The notes below the pieces were generated by a model, which saw only the letters and a program-made list of their open reading frames with translations, did not search any database and was not told where the DNA came from. Position numbers and translations under genes: made by a program. Positions 17,202 through 26,157 of a stretch of 64,000 nt of DNA are shown in pieces (the first letter of the stretch is position 1; each line of letters begins with the position of its first letter). Source of the DNA: Streptomyces sp. CB01580 (lineage in GTDB: Bacteria > Actinomycetota > Actinomycetes > Streptomycetales > Streptomycetaceae); the NCBI RefSeq assembly GCF_001905795.1, contig NZ_LIXJ01000028.1, positions 2,284 to 66,283 on the forward strand, given 5' to 3'.

Positions 17202-17316
17202 TCGCCTCCTGGGCGGGTCGGCCCGGGTGATGGGGGCAGGCCACGGGATGGGAGAACCGGAGAAAGCCGAAGGAGGTCCATGGAAGACCAAGGAAGTCCG
17301 GGGAAAGTGCCTGCGC

Positions 17317-18423
17317 CTATTCGCTCTTGCGGGGTGGCGCCGGGCGGGCGAGGGAACCGACGATGTCGGCCAGTGCGCACGGCTGACCCTGGCGCCCCCG
17401 GTGGAAGAGCCCGCTGAACGAACGGTCCACGGTGGCGTACTGGGCGTCATCGAGTCTGATGCGCCGCGCCCGCTCCAGGTTCCAGTAGGGCGTGCGCGGA
17501 TCGAGATGGTGGTCCAGATGACGGTGATCGGCGTACGTACCCGTCAAGAACAGCTCCAGGCCCCGGCTCATCCGGTTGCGCGTCATGAACAGACTGATGT
17601 TGGAGTCGCGCACCAAGGGGGTGTGTTCGGACAACTCGATGTACCAGCCGAGTATTTGAAAGGTCGTCAGGTAAGGGATCAGCCAGAACAGGACGATCAG
17701 GTGCCACCAGCCCATCGCGACGCTCGCGCCGACCACGACGGCCCAGAACAGGGCGAAGACCACGCGGTCACGTCGTTCCCTCCGGCCACGGGCGGCGCTG
17801 CCCGCTGAGCCGCCCGCGAGCTCGTCGGCGTGCTGCCCTCCGAAGCGATTGCGTACCAGATAGCGCAGATACGACCACGTCGACGATCCCAGCAGGGGAA
17901 GGACCACCAGGCTCCACCACAGCCTCTTCTTCGACTGCCGCTGATAGACCTTCCGCTCGATGAAGTACCGCAGATCCGGATCGCGGTCCGGGTTCCCGAG
18001 GTGTGGATGGTGTTCGGCGACGTGCGACCGCTTGTAGGCATAGTGCAGCTGGAAGATGGGGTAGGCGGTGAGCACCGTGCCCAACAGCAGATTCAGCCTC
18101 CGATCGGCGGTGAGGATGTTGTGCGCGCTCTCGTGCAGAAGGTTGGAGAACGCCCGCTGCCGGGAGCCGATCACGACCAGCGCCAGCGGATAGAGCCACC
18201 AGCTCACACCGGTACACAGCAGTACCGAACCGATCACCAGCAACAGGTCCCTGGTCCAGCCGAGCGGACCGTGCCAGTTGTCGAGGACATTGAGTTCCCG
18301 GATCCGCTGTTCGATGTCCGGCGCGAAGCGGTACTGGCGGTGCCTTCGGCCGTCGAAGGCCCACTCCGGGGTTTCGCGCTCCGATGTTCCTCTCATCTCG
18401 TCCGTCCCCCATTTGCCGTTCAC
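17317..18423 (-). CDS. membrane fatty acid desaturase-like di-iron enzyme
   Basis: The GTG at 18423 overlaps the stop of the ATP-grasp gene (GTGA) and has GGAAG upstream, so translation is probably coupled. The 368-residue product has three histidine clusters of the membrane desaturase/hydroxylase superfamily: HESAHN (about residue 98), HVAEHHPHLG (about 132) and HRHLDHHLD (about 308). Hydrophobic segments lie around DLLLVIGSVLLCTGVSWWLY, FALFWAVVVGASVAMGWW and LIVLFWLIPYLTTF. It could desaturate or hydroxylate a carrier-bound acyl or amino-acid unit. No acyl-activating enzyme is nearby, so the substrate is unknown. The Arg-rich insert (AARGRRERRDRVV) before the later membrane segments is probably a cytosolic loop. 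Confidence 0.85.
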   Translation of the reverse strand: MNGKWGTDEMRGTSERETPEWAFDGRRHRQYRFAPDIEQRIRELNVLDNWHGPLGWTRDLLLVIGSVLLCTGVSWWLYPLALVVIGSRQRAFSNLLHESAHNILTADRRLNLLLGTVLTAYPIFQLHYAYKRSHVAEHHPHLGNPDRDPDLRYFIERKVYQRQSKKRLWWSLVVLPLLGSSTWSYLRYLVRNRFGGQHADELAGGSAGSAARGRRERRDRVVFALFWAVVVGASVAMGWWHLIVLFWLIPYLTTFQILGWYIELSEHTPLVRDSNISLFMTRNRMSRGLELFLTGTYADHRHLDHHLDPRTPYWNLERARRIRLDDAQYATVDRSFSGLFHRGRQGQPCALADIVGSLARPAPPRKSE

Positions 18424-19697
18424 AGTCTTCCGAGCTCAGTGCCGTTGAGAATGTGCACGGTGCCGTCGCCGGGAAAGGTGACGTGGAATTGCAGGCACCG
18501 CGCCATCTCGTCGACCTTGGCCACGAGTTCCGCGTGGTCGGCGACCGTGCCCATGGCCACATCGAGTTCCTGTGTGTTCGTGCCGCCGGGAAAGGAGGTG
18601 CCGGGCCTGACATGGGACCGGTACACGGAGACGCCGGGCAGCTTGCGCAGCAGATCGGCCCCCTCGAACGCGACGAGGTCACACGGCACGGTCGGGCCGG
18701 AGTGGAAGACGTGGAAGTAGACCTTGTCCTCGGGCATGGCAGGCAGCGTCACCGGCAGCCCCAGGGCGACACGGCCGGCCGTCTCCGTCAGGCTCAGGCC
18801 CATGACGAAGACCGCCATCGCGTTGATGTCACCGCCAAGACGCCCGTTGATCTCGATGATGCGGGGGCCCTCCGCCGTCATCTTGACCTCTGTGTGGGCC
18901 AGCCCCGACCGTACCCCCACGGCGTGCAGGGCGCGGGTGGTCAGCTCGTACACGGCCTCCCGGTCGGCCGCGTCCAGGGCCGCGGGCCAGAAGTCGCCGG
19001 ACTCCCTGAACGGCGGGAGGACCGGCATCTTCCCGGTGATGGCGAGGTGGCGCACCGCGCCGTCCTCGGCCACGCTCTCGACGGAGACATAGTCGCCGAA
19101 GGGCCCCGAGGGGCGCCCCACCAGATACTCCTCCAGCACCAGCGCCCCGCCCTCCTCGAAACCGGGGCAGCCCTCTGCCAGCAGCCGCTCCGCCAGCCGG
19201 CGGCCGGTCTCCTCGTCCTGGACGAGATAGGTGTTCCTGCTGGATCCCCCGTGGGCGGGCTTGAGCACGGCGGGCAGCCCAACTGCCGCCAGCGCCGCCG
19301 GCCACTCTCCGGGCTCCGCGATGCGGTGGAAGCGGATCGAATGCACCCCCGCGTCGCGCAGTGCGGTGCGCTGCTCGAACTTGTCGGTCAGCAGCGTGGT
19401 GGTCCGCCGACTGTGGAAGGGCAGGCCGAGGCGCTCGGCGAGGACCGTTGTCAGCCGCAGCGCCCGCTCCGAGAAGGTCACGATGCCGGCGGGCTGTTCC
19501 GCGGCCAGCTCACGAACCGCGTCGTCGACCGAGGTCGCATCGACGGTCCTGCCGAACTGGGCGAGCAGCGGCTGCCGGGTGCGGGCATGCTCGCTCGGCG
19601 CGATCACCGTGATCAACGGTGCCACGTCGGCGAGTCCGGCGGCGATTTCACTGGGCTGCGCGGCGCCCTCGTCGTAGACGACGACCAGTGGTTTCAT
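18420..19697 (-). CDS. ATP-grasp domain carboxylate-amine ligase
   Basis: The ATG at 19697 starts a 425-residue protein (MKPLVVVYDEGAAQPSEIAA). A pre-ATP-grasp Rossmann-like domain covers about residues 1-110. The ATP-grasp fold follows: the lysine strand GLPAVLKPAHGGSSRNTYLV (about 150-170), hinge residues GALVLEEYLVG (about 200), and the metal-binding strand RIIEINGRLGGDINAM (about 285-300, with E and N ligands). A C-terminal domain contains DLLRKLPGVSVYRSHVRPG. Such enzymes join a carboxylate to an amine through an acylphosphate, as in dipeptide and antibiotic ligases. In a cluster without a cis thioesterase it may attach an amino acid or cap the product. It is coupled to the desaturase. 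Confidence 0.85.
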   Translation of the reverse strand: MKPLVVVYDEGAAQPSEIAAGLADVAPLITVIAPSEHARTRQPLLAQFGRTVDATSVDDAVRELAAEQPAGIVTFSERALRLTTVLAERLGLPFHSRRTTTLLTDKFEQRTALRDAGVHSIRFHRIAEPGEWPAALAAVGLPAVLKPAHGGSSRNTYLVQDEETGRRLAERLLAEGCPGFEEGGALVLEEYLVGRPSGPFGDYVSVESVAEDGAVRHLAITGKMPVLPPFRESGDFWPAALDAADREAVYELTTRALHAVGVRSGLAHTEVKMTAEGPRIIEINGRLGGDINAMAVFVMGLSLTETAGRVALGLPVTLPAMPEDKVYFHVFHSGPTVPCDLVAFEGADLLRKLPGVSVYRSHVRPGTSFPGGTNTQELDVAMGTVADHAELVAKVDEMARCLQFHVTFPGDGTVHILNGTELGRL

Positions 19698-19958
19698 CGC
19701 TGGCCCCGTCCCTGCCCGAAGGTACCTTGCCACCTGATGGCACTCGGTACGGAACGACGTGCCGACACGCTCATGGTTCCTCCTCCTGTCGAGATGGCTT
19801 GCGGAACTGTGTGTAGAGCGGCTCGAAGAACGGCTTCGACCGTGCGGTGCGCGCGTCCGCCCGGACGCTTCCGACGCCCCATGGCCACGCAGGCGTCGTA
19901 CGGTGGGTGGTCACGACGGCGCCGTACGCTCGCGAGGTGCCGGCGGCAAACACCCCGC

Positions 19959-22757
19959 TCAGCCGGCAGGGGTGCTCAGGGCCAGGGCCAGTTCCCGTAC
20001 CGACGGATTGAGGTACAGGGTGCGCGGCGGTACGTCCGGCAGCCCGCGCTCCCGCAGGACCACGCCCATGCGGACCACCATCAGGGAATTACCCCCCAGC
20101 TGGAAGAAGTTCTGGTCCGGGGTCACCTCACGGCCCAGAAGGTCGGCCCAGACGCCGCACAGCGCGTCCACCAGAGCGTCGTCCGCCACGCTGTCGGCGG
20201 CAGCGCCGGGCCCGGCCGTCCCGGCTCCGGCGGCAGGCGCGGGCAGCCGGGCCACATCGAGTTTGCCGTTCGCGGTCAGCGGCACCCGCGGCACGGCGGT
20301 CACCGTGGCCGGGACCATGTAGTCGGGCAGCAGCCGAGCGGCCCGTCGCCGAATCGCTCCGGTTTCGGTCTGCGGCCCCGGTGCCTGCGGTCCGCCCCGC
20401 AGGACCACATAGGCGTCGATCCGCGCGGTCATCGGGTCGTTCGGGTCCGCACGGCGCACCACGGTCGCCGCGGCCTCGACCTCGGGGTCGTCCAGCAGGA
20501 CGGCACGGATCTCGTCCAGCTCGATGCGGAATCCCCGGATCTTGACCTGGCTGTCCATGCGGCCCAGGTGCTCCAAGGTCCCGTCGGGAAGCATCCGCCC
20601 CAGATCGCCGCTGCGGTACATTCGCCCGCCGGTGAAAGGGTCGGGAACGAAGCGCTGCGCCGTCAGCTCGGGGCGGTCCAGGTACCCGAGCGCCACGCCC
20701 GCGCCACCGACGACGAGTTCCCCGCTCGCCCCCGGGGGCAGCAGCCGCCCGTGCTCGTCCATCACGTGGACGTGCCAGCCGGGCAGCGGACGCCCGACGG
20801 AGCGCGTCCCGGACAAGGCCATGCGCCGTGTGATGGTCTGCGCCGTGACGTGCACGGTGGTCTCGGTGATGCCATACATGTTGACCACGCGGCAGCGGTG
20901 CTCGGGGTAGCTGTCGAACCAGGGCAGCAGGACATGGCTGTCCAATGCCTCACCGCCGAAGACCACCAAGCGCACCGCCAGCGACGCCGGGCGTTCGCGG
21001 ACCTCGGGCAGGAGCTGGGAGAAGGCCGACGGAGTCTGACTCAGGACCGTCACCCGCTCCCGGTCGAGCAGCTCGTGAAACTCCTCAGGGGTGCGGGAGA
21101 CCTGGTACGGCACCACGACCAGGTGTCCGCCTGTGAGCAGACAGCCCCAGATCTCCCACACGGAGAAGTCGAAGGCGCTGGAGTGGAAGAACGTCCAGAC
21201 GTCGCCCGTGCCGAGCCCGTATTCCTTCTCGGTGGCCTCGATGAGACCGACGACGTTGGAGTGCGCGACCAGTACGCCCTTGGGGCGACCGGTGGAACCG
21301 GAGGTGTGGATGATGTACGCGGGGTCCGCCGGGTCGAACTCCCCCCGGAACGGCTCGTCCTGCCCGTCGACCAGTTCCTCGACGCCAACCGCATCGGGGG
21401 TCGGGAAGCCCTCGCGGTCACTGACGGCGAGCCGCCATTTGGTGTCCCCCGCGATGAACGCCACCCGGTCCGCCGGGAGATCGGGGTCGACGGGCACATA
21501 GACCGCCCCTGCCGTCAGTACGGCGAGCAGGGCGACGACGTGGTCGGCCGAGCGGGGCAGGCACACGCCCACCCGGTCGCCGGGTCCGACGCCGCGCGAG
21601 CGCAGCCCCCGGGCGAGCAGCCCGGCGCGCTCCTGCAGTTCCCGGTACGTCAGCCGCACACCGCCGGACGAGACGGCAATGGCGTCCGGCGTACGGTGGG
21701 CCTGCTCGGCGACGAGGGCGTCGATGCGGCGCAGGCCCACACGGGGCGGCGGAGGCGCGGTGGTCCCCAGGGCCGCGAGGCGCTGCCGCTCCGGGCCGTC
21801 GAGGAAGTCCGCCGTGGCCGCAGGTGTGCTTTCCTCGTCCCCGCACACCTGGCGGAGGGCCGCCGCGAGATGGTGCAGCAGCTGCCGTACGGCCGGTTCG
21901 GCGAAGTCGTCCTCGTGGAATGAGGCGTACAGGGTCGCGTCGGGCCCGGCGCCGACGGTGAGCGGGAAAGGCCGTCCTGGGGCGGGCCGGTAGTCGACGC
22001 CGTCGGCCGTGCGGAGGGGGAGGCACAGCCCGACCGCCGCCGGCGGGGTGTCCCGCCGGGCATCCGCGTCCCTGAGGTGGCGCCGGGCCCGCGAGACCAG
22101 GTCGCGCAGGCTCCCGTTGCCGGTGTCCAGGTGCCGGGAGCGCACCCGGTCGTCGGCGATGCCGACCGCCGGCGCGGGCTCCCCGCCGTAGCGGGCCAGA
22201 ACAAGGGCGAGTGCGGCGAGCCAGGCCGCCTCGTCGGCGCCGTCCGGGACACCGCCGCTGAACGGCGACTCCACGATGACCGACACGGTCCCGCCCGCTT
22301 CGGAGCGGCTCCCCGAAGCCCAGGCGGGGATGGCGGGCCAGGACGGATCGCGAGGGGCGGCCTCCTGGGGCGTGCGAAGGCCGGGCGGTTCCGCCGTGCC
22401 CTGTGCAGCGTGGCGGGCCAGGCGGCACAGGCCCTCGGCATCGAGCACGTCCCGGCGCGCGACGACGATCAGATCGGCGGGACCGTCACCGGACCGCAGC
22501 AGTACGGCCCGTATCCCCGGGCCGGTGCTGGGCAGCGGACGGGCCAGCTCACGCTCGGCGCGGGCGAGGTGGCGCGCCGCGGGGGTACGGGCCCCCAGGT
22601 CCTCCCTCCACAAGCGGGCGTACGGCGCCAGACGCCGGGCGATGGCATCGGTGTCGGTGTCCGGCGGGGACGCCGAGGTGCCGGCGAGCCGGACACGGAC
22701 GGCGTGGCAGCGCGACGACAGGGACTGTGCGAGGTTCAGCGGTATGTGCGGGGACAT
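19959..22757 (-). CDS. NRPS: degenerate C domain, A domain (Thr-type pocket), T domain
   Basis: The 932-residue protein begins MSPHIPLNLAQ. Residues 1-340 resemble a shortened condensation domain, but the HHxxxDG site reads RRDVLDAEG, so it should not catalyse peptide bond formation. The A domain (about 350-850) has AYIIHTSGSTGRPKG, FDFSVWEIWG, NMYGITETT, SGELVVGG and MYRSGDLGR. By alignment to GrsA the pocket reads D-F-W-S-V-G-M-V-H-K, close to known threonine codes. The T domain has FFQLGGNSL with the phosphopantetheine Ser at about 891 and only 41 residues beyond. There is no thioesterase, reductase or following C domain, so either this is the last module or release is in trans. The 261-bp gap downstream to the ATP-grasp gene shows nothing recognisable. 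Confidence 0.9.
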   Translation of the reverse strand: MSPHIPLNLAQSLSSRCHAVRVRLAGTSASPPDTDTDAIARRLAPYARLWREDLGARTPAARHLARAERELARPLPSTGPGIRAVLLRSGDGPADLIVVARRDVLDAEGLCRLARHAAQGTAEPPGLRTPQEAAPRDPSWPAIPAWASGSRSEAGGTVSVIVESPFSGGVPDGADEAAWLAALALVLARYGGEPAPAVGIADDRVRSRHLDTGNGSLRDLVSRARRHLRDADARRDTPPAAVGLCLPLRTADGVDYRPAPGRPFPLTVGAGPDATLYASFHEDDFAEPAVRQLLHHLAAALRQVCGDEESTPAATADFLDGPERQRLAALGTTAPPPPRVGLRRIDALVAEQAHRTPDAIAVSSGGVRLTYRELQERAGLLARGLRSRGVGPGDRVGVCLPRSADHVVALLAVLTAGAVYVPVDPDLPADRVAFIAGDTKWRLAVSDREGFPTPDAVGVEELVDGQDEPFRGEFDPADPAYIIHTSGSTGRPKGVLVAHSNVVGLIEATEKEYGLGTGDVWTFFHSSAFDFSVWEIWGCLLTGGHLVVVPYQVSRTPEEFHELLDRERVTVLSQTPSAFSQLLPEVRERPASLAVRLVVFGGEALDSHVLLPWFDSYPEHRCRVVNMYGITETTVHVTAQTITRRMALSGTRSVGRPLPGWHVHVMDEHGRLLPPGASGELVVGGAGVALGYLDRPELTAQRFVPDPFTGGRMYRSGDLGRMLPDGTLEHLGRMDSQVKIRGFRIELDEIRAVLLDDPEVEAAATVVRRADPNDPMTARIDAYVVLRGGPQAPGPQTETGAIRRRAARLLPDYMVPATVTAVPRVPLTANGKLDVARLPAPAAGAGTAGPGAAADSVADDALVDALCGVWADLLGREVTPDQNFFQLGGNSLMVVRMGVVLRERGLPDVPPRTLYLNPSVRELALALSTPAG

Positions 22758-22780
22758 GGATCCGGCTTCCTCGGTTCGTG

Positions 22781-23605
22781 TCAGCGAGCGGTGAATCCAC
22801 CGTCGACGGTGAGCACCGCGCCGGTGACCTGAAGAGCGTCGTCGCCAGCGAGCCAGACGGCCGCGGCGGCGACGTCATCCGGTTCGATCAGGGCGTTCAT
22901 CGGCTGCGCCTGGAGGAAAGCCGCCTCGTGCTCGGCGACGGGGACCTCCAGCGATCGGGCGATCTCGGAGAGCATGCGGCCCTCCACCGTGCTGTCGTCG
23001 CGGACCGAGCCCGGACAGATGGCGTTGACGCGCACCTTCATGGGGGCGAAGTCGAGTGCTGCCGCCTTCGTCAGCCCGACGAGTCCGTGTTTGGCGGCCA
23101 CATAGCCCGCGAAGTGCCGATAGCCGACCGTGCCGGCCGTCGAGGCGACATTGATGATGCTGCCGCGGCGGCGCTCCAGCATGGGCCCGGCCACCAGGCG
23201 TGTCATGCGCCAGGCGCCGGACAGGTCGACATCGAGCATGAGGTTCCACTCGGCTTCGGCGATCTCGTGCGCAGCCTTGCCCGAAGGGGCGGCGATACCG
23301 GCGTTGTTGACGAGCACGTCAATTGTGCCGAAGCGGTCGACAGCCTGCGCGTACGCCCGCTCCAGGGCCTCGGCATCCCGTACGTCGGCGGTGAGGGCCA
23401 GCGCAGCGGCTCCGTGCTCCCGGCACAGTTCGGCGGTGTGCTCCAGCTGACCGGATGTCCCAAGGGGGTAGGGCACGCCCGGGAGGTCGGCGCAGATGTC
23501 GAGCAGCACCAGGTCGGCGCCCTCGCGGGCGAAGGCGGTGGCACAGGCCCGGCCCAGGCCGCGCGCCGCTCCGGTGATCAAGGCGGTGGTGCCGCTCAGA
23601 CGCAT
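22781..23605 (-). CDS. SDR oxidoreductase, mycofactocin-coupled type
   Basis: The ATG at 23605 overlaps the end of the thioesterase gene by 10 bases. The 274-residue protein has the Rossmann motif TGAARGLGRA, NNAG, catalytic Ser in INVASTAG, YVAAKHG (Y-x-x-x-K) and CPGSV. After the second strand (DLVLLDICADLPGVPYPLGT) there is an insertion of about a dozen residues compared with ordinary SDRs. This is a hallmark of the mycofactocin-coupled SDR group, which holds NAD non-exchangeably. It may oxidise or reduce a hydroxyl or carbonyl on the nascent product, such as a beta-keto group from the KS module. The substrate is inferred only from position. Confidence 0.87.
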   Translation of the reverse strand: MRLSGTTALITGAARGLGRACATAFAREGADLVLLDICADLPGVPYPLGTSGQLEHTAELCREHGAAALALTADVRDAEALERAYAQAVDRFGTIDVLVNNAGIAAPSGKAAHEIAEAEWNLMLDVDLSGAWRMTRLVAGPMLERRRGSIINVASTAGTVGYRHFAGYVAAKHGLVGLTKAAALDFAPMKVRVNAICPGSVRDDSTVEGRMLSEIARSLEVPVAEHEAAFLQAQPMNALIEPDDVAAAAVWLAGDDALQVTGAVLTVDGGFTAR

Positions 23606-24321
23606 GCGCCACCGTCCTCGACCGTGGCCAGCTCGGCCTCCAGCAGCTGTACGCAGTGGTCGGCGGCGCCCGCCAGATACATGTGGCCGCCCTCGGTCTC
23701 CATCTGCCGGAAGCCGCGGCTGGTCGCCTCGCGCCACTGCGCCACTTCGGCGGCGGAGACCAGTTCGTCCCGGTCCCCTCGGATGGCCGTGATGGGGACG
23801 GGAAGCGGCGTGCGGTCGGGCGGGGAGACGTAGCTCTCGTGCATCTCCACGTCGGCGCGCAGGGTCGGCAGCAGCAGCTCCCGCAGGGCGGGGCTGTCGA
23901 GCGCGGGATGGTCGTAGCCCGCGAATTTGCGTACCTGGCACAGGAATTCGTCGTCGGGCAGTCCAGAGGCACGATCGCGGCGGCCCGCCCACGGCGCCGG
24001 GGAGCCGCTGACGATGAGCCGGACCACTTCGCTGCGGCCCTCCTCGACCAGACGGTGTGCCAGCTCGAAGGCCAGTACGGCGCCGAGGCTGTGGCCGTAC
24101 AGCGCCAGGCGCCCACCCCGGGGTGTCGCCTCGGTGACCCTGGGCAGCAGGTCCGCTGCGGCCTCGCACGCGTCGACGTGCGGCGGCTCGACGAACAGCT
24201 CCTCGCGACCGGGTAGTTGGAGGGGAAGGATCTCGATGTGCCGGGCGACGGCGGTCCACGAGCGGTAGAACGCGGCTCCCGCACCGGCGAACGGCAAGGT
24301 GATCACAGTGATGGGTTGCAT
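23596..24321 (-). CDS. type II thioesterase
   Basis: The 241-residue protein starts MQPITVITLPFAGAGAAFYR. The oxyanion loop region LPFAGAGAAFY, the LQLPGREELFVEPP signature of external NRPS/PKS thioesterases, the nucleophile elbow GHSLG (Ser near 97), the acid in RGDRDELVSAAE and the His in EGGHMYL are all present. These enzymes hydrolyse misprimed or stalled acyl groups from carrier domains. With no cis thioesterase in the cluster it might also contribute to release, but type II enzymes rarely do so. It lies between the T-C gene and the SDR in the operon. Confidence 0.92.
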   Translation of the reverse strand: MQPITVITLPFAGAGAAFYRSWTAVARHIEILPLQLPGREELFVEPPHVDACEAAADLLPRVTEATPRGGRLALYGHSLGAVLAFELAHRLVEEGRSEVVRLIVSGSPAPWAGRRDRASGLPDDEFLCQVRKFAGYDHPALDSPALRELLLPTLRADVEMHESYVSPPDRTPLPVPITAIRGDRDELVSAAEVAQWREATSRGFRQMETEGGHMYLAGAADHCVQLLEAELATVEDGGACV

Positions 24322-24337
24322 GCGTCCGGGCGCTCTC

Positions 24338-25876
24338 TCAGTCGATCGCCGCAGTGGCGAGGGGAAGGGCCGGGGAGTCGGGCTGGGTCGCGAGCCGCTC
24401 CGCGGCGCGCAGCAGGGCCTCCCCCAGGCGCTGTGCGAACCCCTCGCCGTAGCGGGCCGTGTCGGCGGTGACGTCGAATCCCAGGCCCAGGCCGCGCGGG
24501 TCGTTGATCAGCTCCACCCGCACCGGGAGGCTGGTGTGGTCGTACATGTCCTCCTCCACCCCCACGAGGCCGGAGGCGAGGAGGTCGTCGCGCAGGTGGA
24601 AGTGGACATAGCTCAGGGCGACCTCGAACGGGTCACCGCCAACGGCTTCCCTGATCTGTGCGTAGGGGAAGCGGCGGTAGGGCAGCAGCTCGTGCTCGGC
24701 GGCCAGAGCGCCTCGGGCGGCCTCCTGCCAGCTGAGGCCGGCGAGTTCGAGCCGGAGCGGGAGGTGGTTGAGGAAGAGCCCGATGGTCAGGTCCCCGCCC
24801 TCGGTCTCCGGCCTGCCGTTGACGGAGAGGCCGACCACGGGGGCCGGGACCTGCCACACCTCGGCCACCGCCGCGCAGTGGACGGCCACGGCCAGGCTCT
24901 TCATCGGAACGCCCCAGTGGCGCGCAAGCTCCTCCCACCGCTGTGCGATCGCATGCGGGACAGGCATCGAGCGCTTGTCGTGGACGGCCTCCGCGGAGTG
25001 GCGCGCCGCCGCGGTGCCGTCGTACCTCGTGACGAAGAAGTCCCGCGCCCGAGGGTCGGCGGCGGCCTCCCGCTCCAGCCGTACGTACTCCTCGTAGCGG
25101 GCGGGCCGCGGCAGCGAGACCTCCTCGCCGCGCAGCAGGCCCGCGTACAGACGAACCAGTTCGGAGACGAAGACGGACTCGCTCCAGCCGTCCATGATCG
25201 CGTGGTGGAAGGCGTACGAGAGCCGGAACGCGCTGTCCCGGTCCGGAAGTCCGGCCGCGTGCACCCGGATCAGCGGCCCGCTCTCCGGGTCGAACGGTTG
25301 GCCGAGATCGGTGAGTGAGGGGCTCAGCCGCAGCACGGCGGCTCTCGACACGACGGCCACCGGGACGTCGAACCCCGTCAGGTCGAAGCGGGTGCGCAGC
25401 CCGGGGTGGCGTTGTGCCATGGTCTCCAGCGCCTGTTCCAGCAGGGCCGTGTCCAGCGGCAGCTGGATGTCCCTGGCGACGGAGTCGACGTAGACCGTGC
25501 CCCGGGACACCAGACTCTCGTAGATCATTCCGAGCTGAAGGCGGGTCGCGGGGACCGCGGACTCGGCGTCCGCGGGCAGATTCTCCCGGTCCTCGGGCCC
25601 CAACAGGTTCCATTCCTGCGGCAGGTCGCCGAGCGGCTGTTCGGCGGCGCTCGACGCACCGGCCGGGGACAGTCCCGCACACGCGCCGCGCAGCGTCGGG
25701 TTCCTGAAGAGCTGTACCAGGGTGAGCGGGAGGCCTCTGGCCTCGGCCTCCGTCACCACCTTCAGGGCGAGCAGGGAGTCACCGCCCAGGGAGTAGAAGT
25801 CGTCGTCGGGGCGGACGTCCTGTGCGCCGAGGACGTCCTTCCACACCTGCGCCAGCAGCAACTCGGCTTCTGTCAT
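24338..25876 (-). CDS. NRPS: stand-alone T-C didomain
   Basis: The ATG at 25876 has AAGGTGA upstream; the in-frame ATG at 25924 is less likely. The 512-residue protein has an N-terminal carrier domain (DDDFYSLGGDSLLALKV, Ser34). A condensation domain from about residue 108 follows, with active site HHAIMDGWS (His225, Asp229) and LFLNHLPLRLEL. No A domain is fused. The T domain must be loaded by a partner A domain in trans, or serve as a waystation for the chain passed from the A-T-E-E' protein. The C domain would join that chain to the Thr-loaded carrier of the 19959-22757 protein, whose own C domain is degenerate. Confidence 0.9.
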   Translation of the reverse strand: MTEAELLLAQVWKDVLGAQDVRPDDDFYSLGGDSLLALKVVTEAEARGLPLTLVQLFRNPTLRGACAGLSPAGASSAAEQPLGDLPQEWNLLGPEDRENLPADAESAVPATRLQLGMIYESLVSRGTVYVDSVARDIQLPLDTALLEQALETMAQRHPGLRTRFDLTGFDVPVAVVSRAAVLRLSPSLTDLGQPFDPESGPLIRVHAAGLPDRDSAFRLSYAFHHAIMDGWSESVFVSELVRLYAGLLRGEEVSLPRPARYEEYVRLEREAAADPRARDFFVTRYDGTAAARHSAEAVHDKRSMPVPHAIAQRWEELARHWGVPMKSLAVAVHCAAVAEVWQVPAPVVGLSVNGRPETEGGDLTIGLFLNHLPLRLELAGLSWQEAARGALAAEHELLPYRRFPYAQIREAVGGDPFEVALSYVHFHLRDDLLASGLVGVEEDMYDHTSLPVRVELINDPRGLGLGFDVTADTARYGEGFAQRLGEALLRAAERLATQPDSPALPLATAAID

Positions 25877-25920
25877 GGGGTGTTCACCTTTCTGGGTGCC
25901 TCGTGACCAGGGCTCGGGGC

Positions 25921-26157
25921 TCATGACTCTTCATGGGTTCGTCCAGGGGGCGACGGGCGTGTTCGGGATGTGGTGGGGGGCGGTGTGCCCGGGCCGCCCT
26001 CCTGCGGCCTCAGCTCCGTCCATACGCGGGCGATGTGGTCAAGGCACTCCTCGCGTGTGCCGGTGAGGCCGGTGGCGCGCCAGCCGTCGGGCAGCCTCTT
26101 GGCGGATCGCCACACGGAGTGCCGTCCCGCACCGTCGGTCACGACGTGGTGAGTCAT
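25921..26157 (-). CDS. MbtH-like protein
   Basis: The ATG at 26157 overlaps the ABC transporter stop (ATGA). The 78-residue protein has the MbtH core: VVTDGAGRHSVWRSAKRLPD, GWRATGLTGTREECLDHIAR and VWTELRPQ. The usual NPFDD N-terminus is replaced by THHVV, and a 28-residue Pro/Thr/Arg-rich tail extends beyond the normal end. MbtH-like proteins bind adenylation domains and are needed for solubility or activity of many actinobacterial NRPSs. The three A domains in this operon are the likely partners. Confidence 0.9.
   Translation of the reverse strand: MTHHVVTDGAGRHSVWRSAKRLPDGWRATGLTGTREECLDHIARVWTELRPQEGGPGTPPPTTSRTRPSPPGRTHEES

Noticed and set aside
18384..21923. Plus-strand open frame of 1179 codons
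   Set aside because: It lies antisense to the ATP-grasp and Thr-type NRPS genes, which carry unmistakable motifs. Its translation is low-complexity His/Gln/Gly/Arg-rich, as expected from high-GC antisense sequence.
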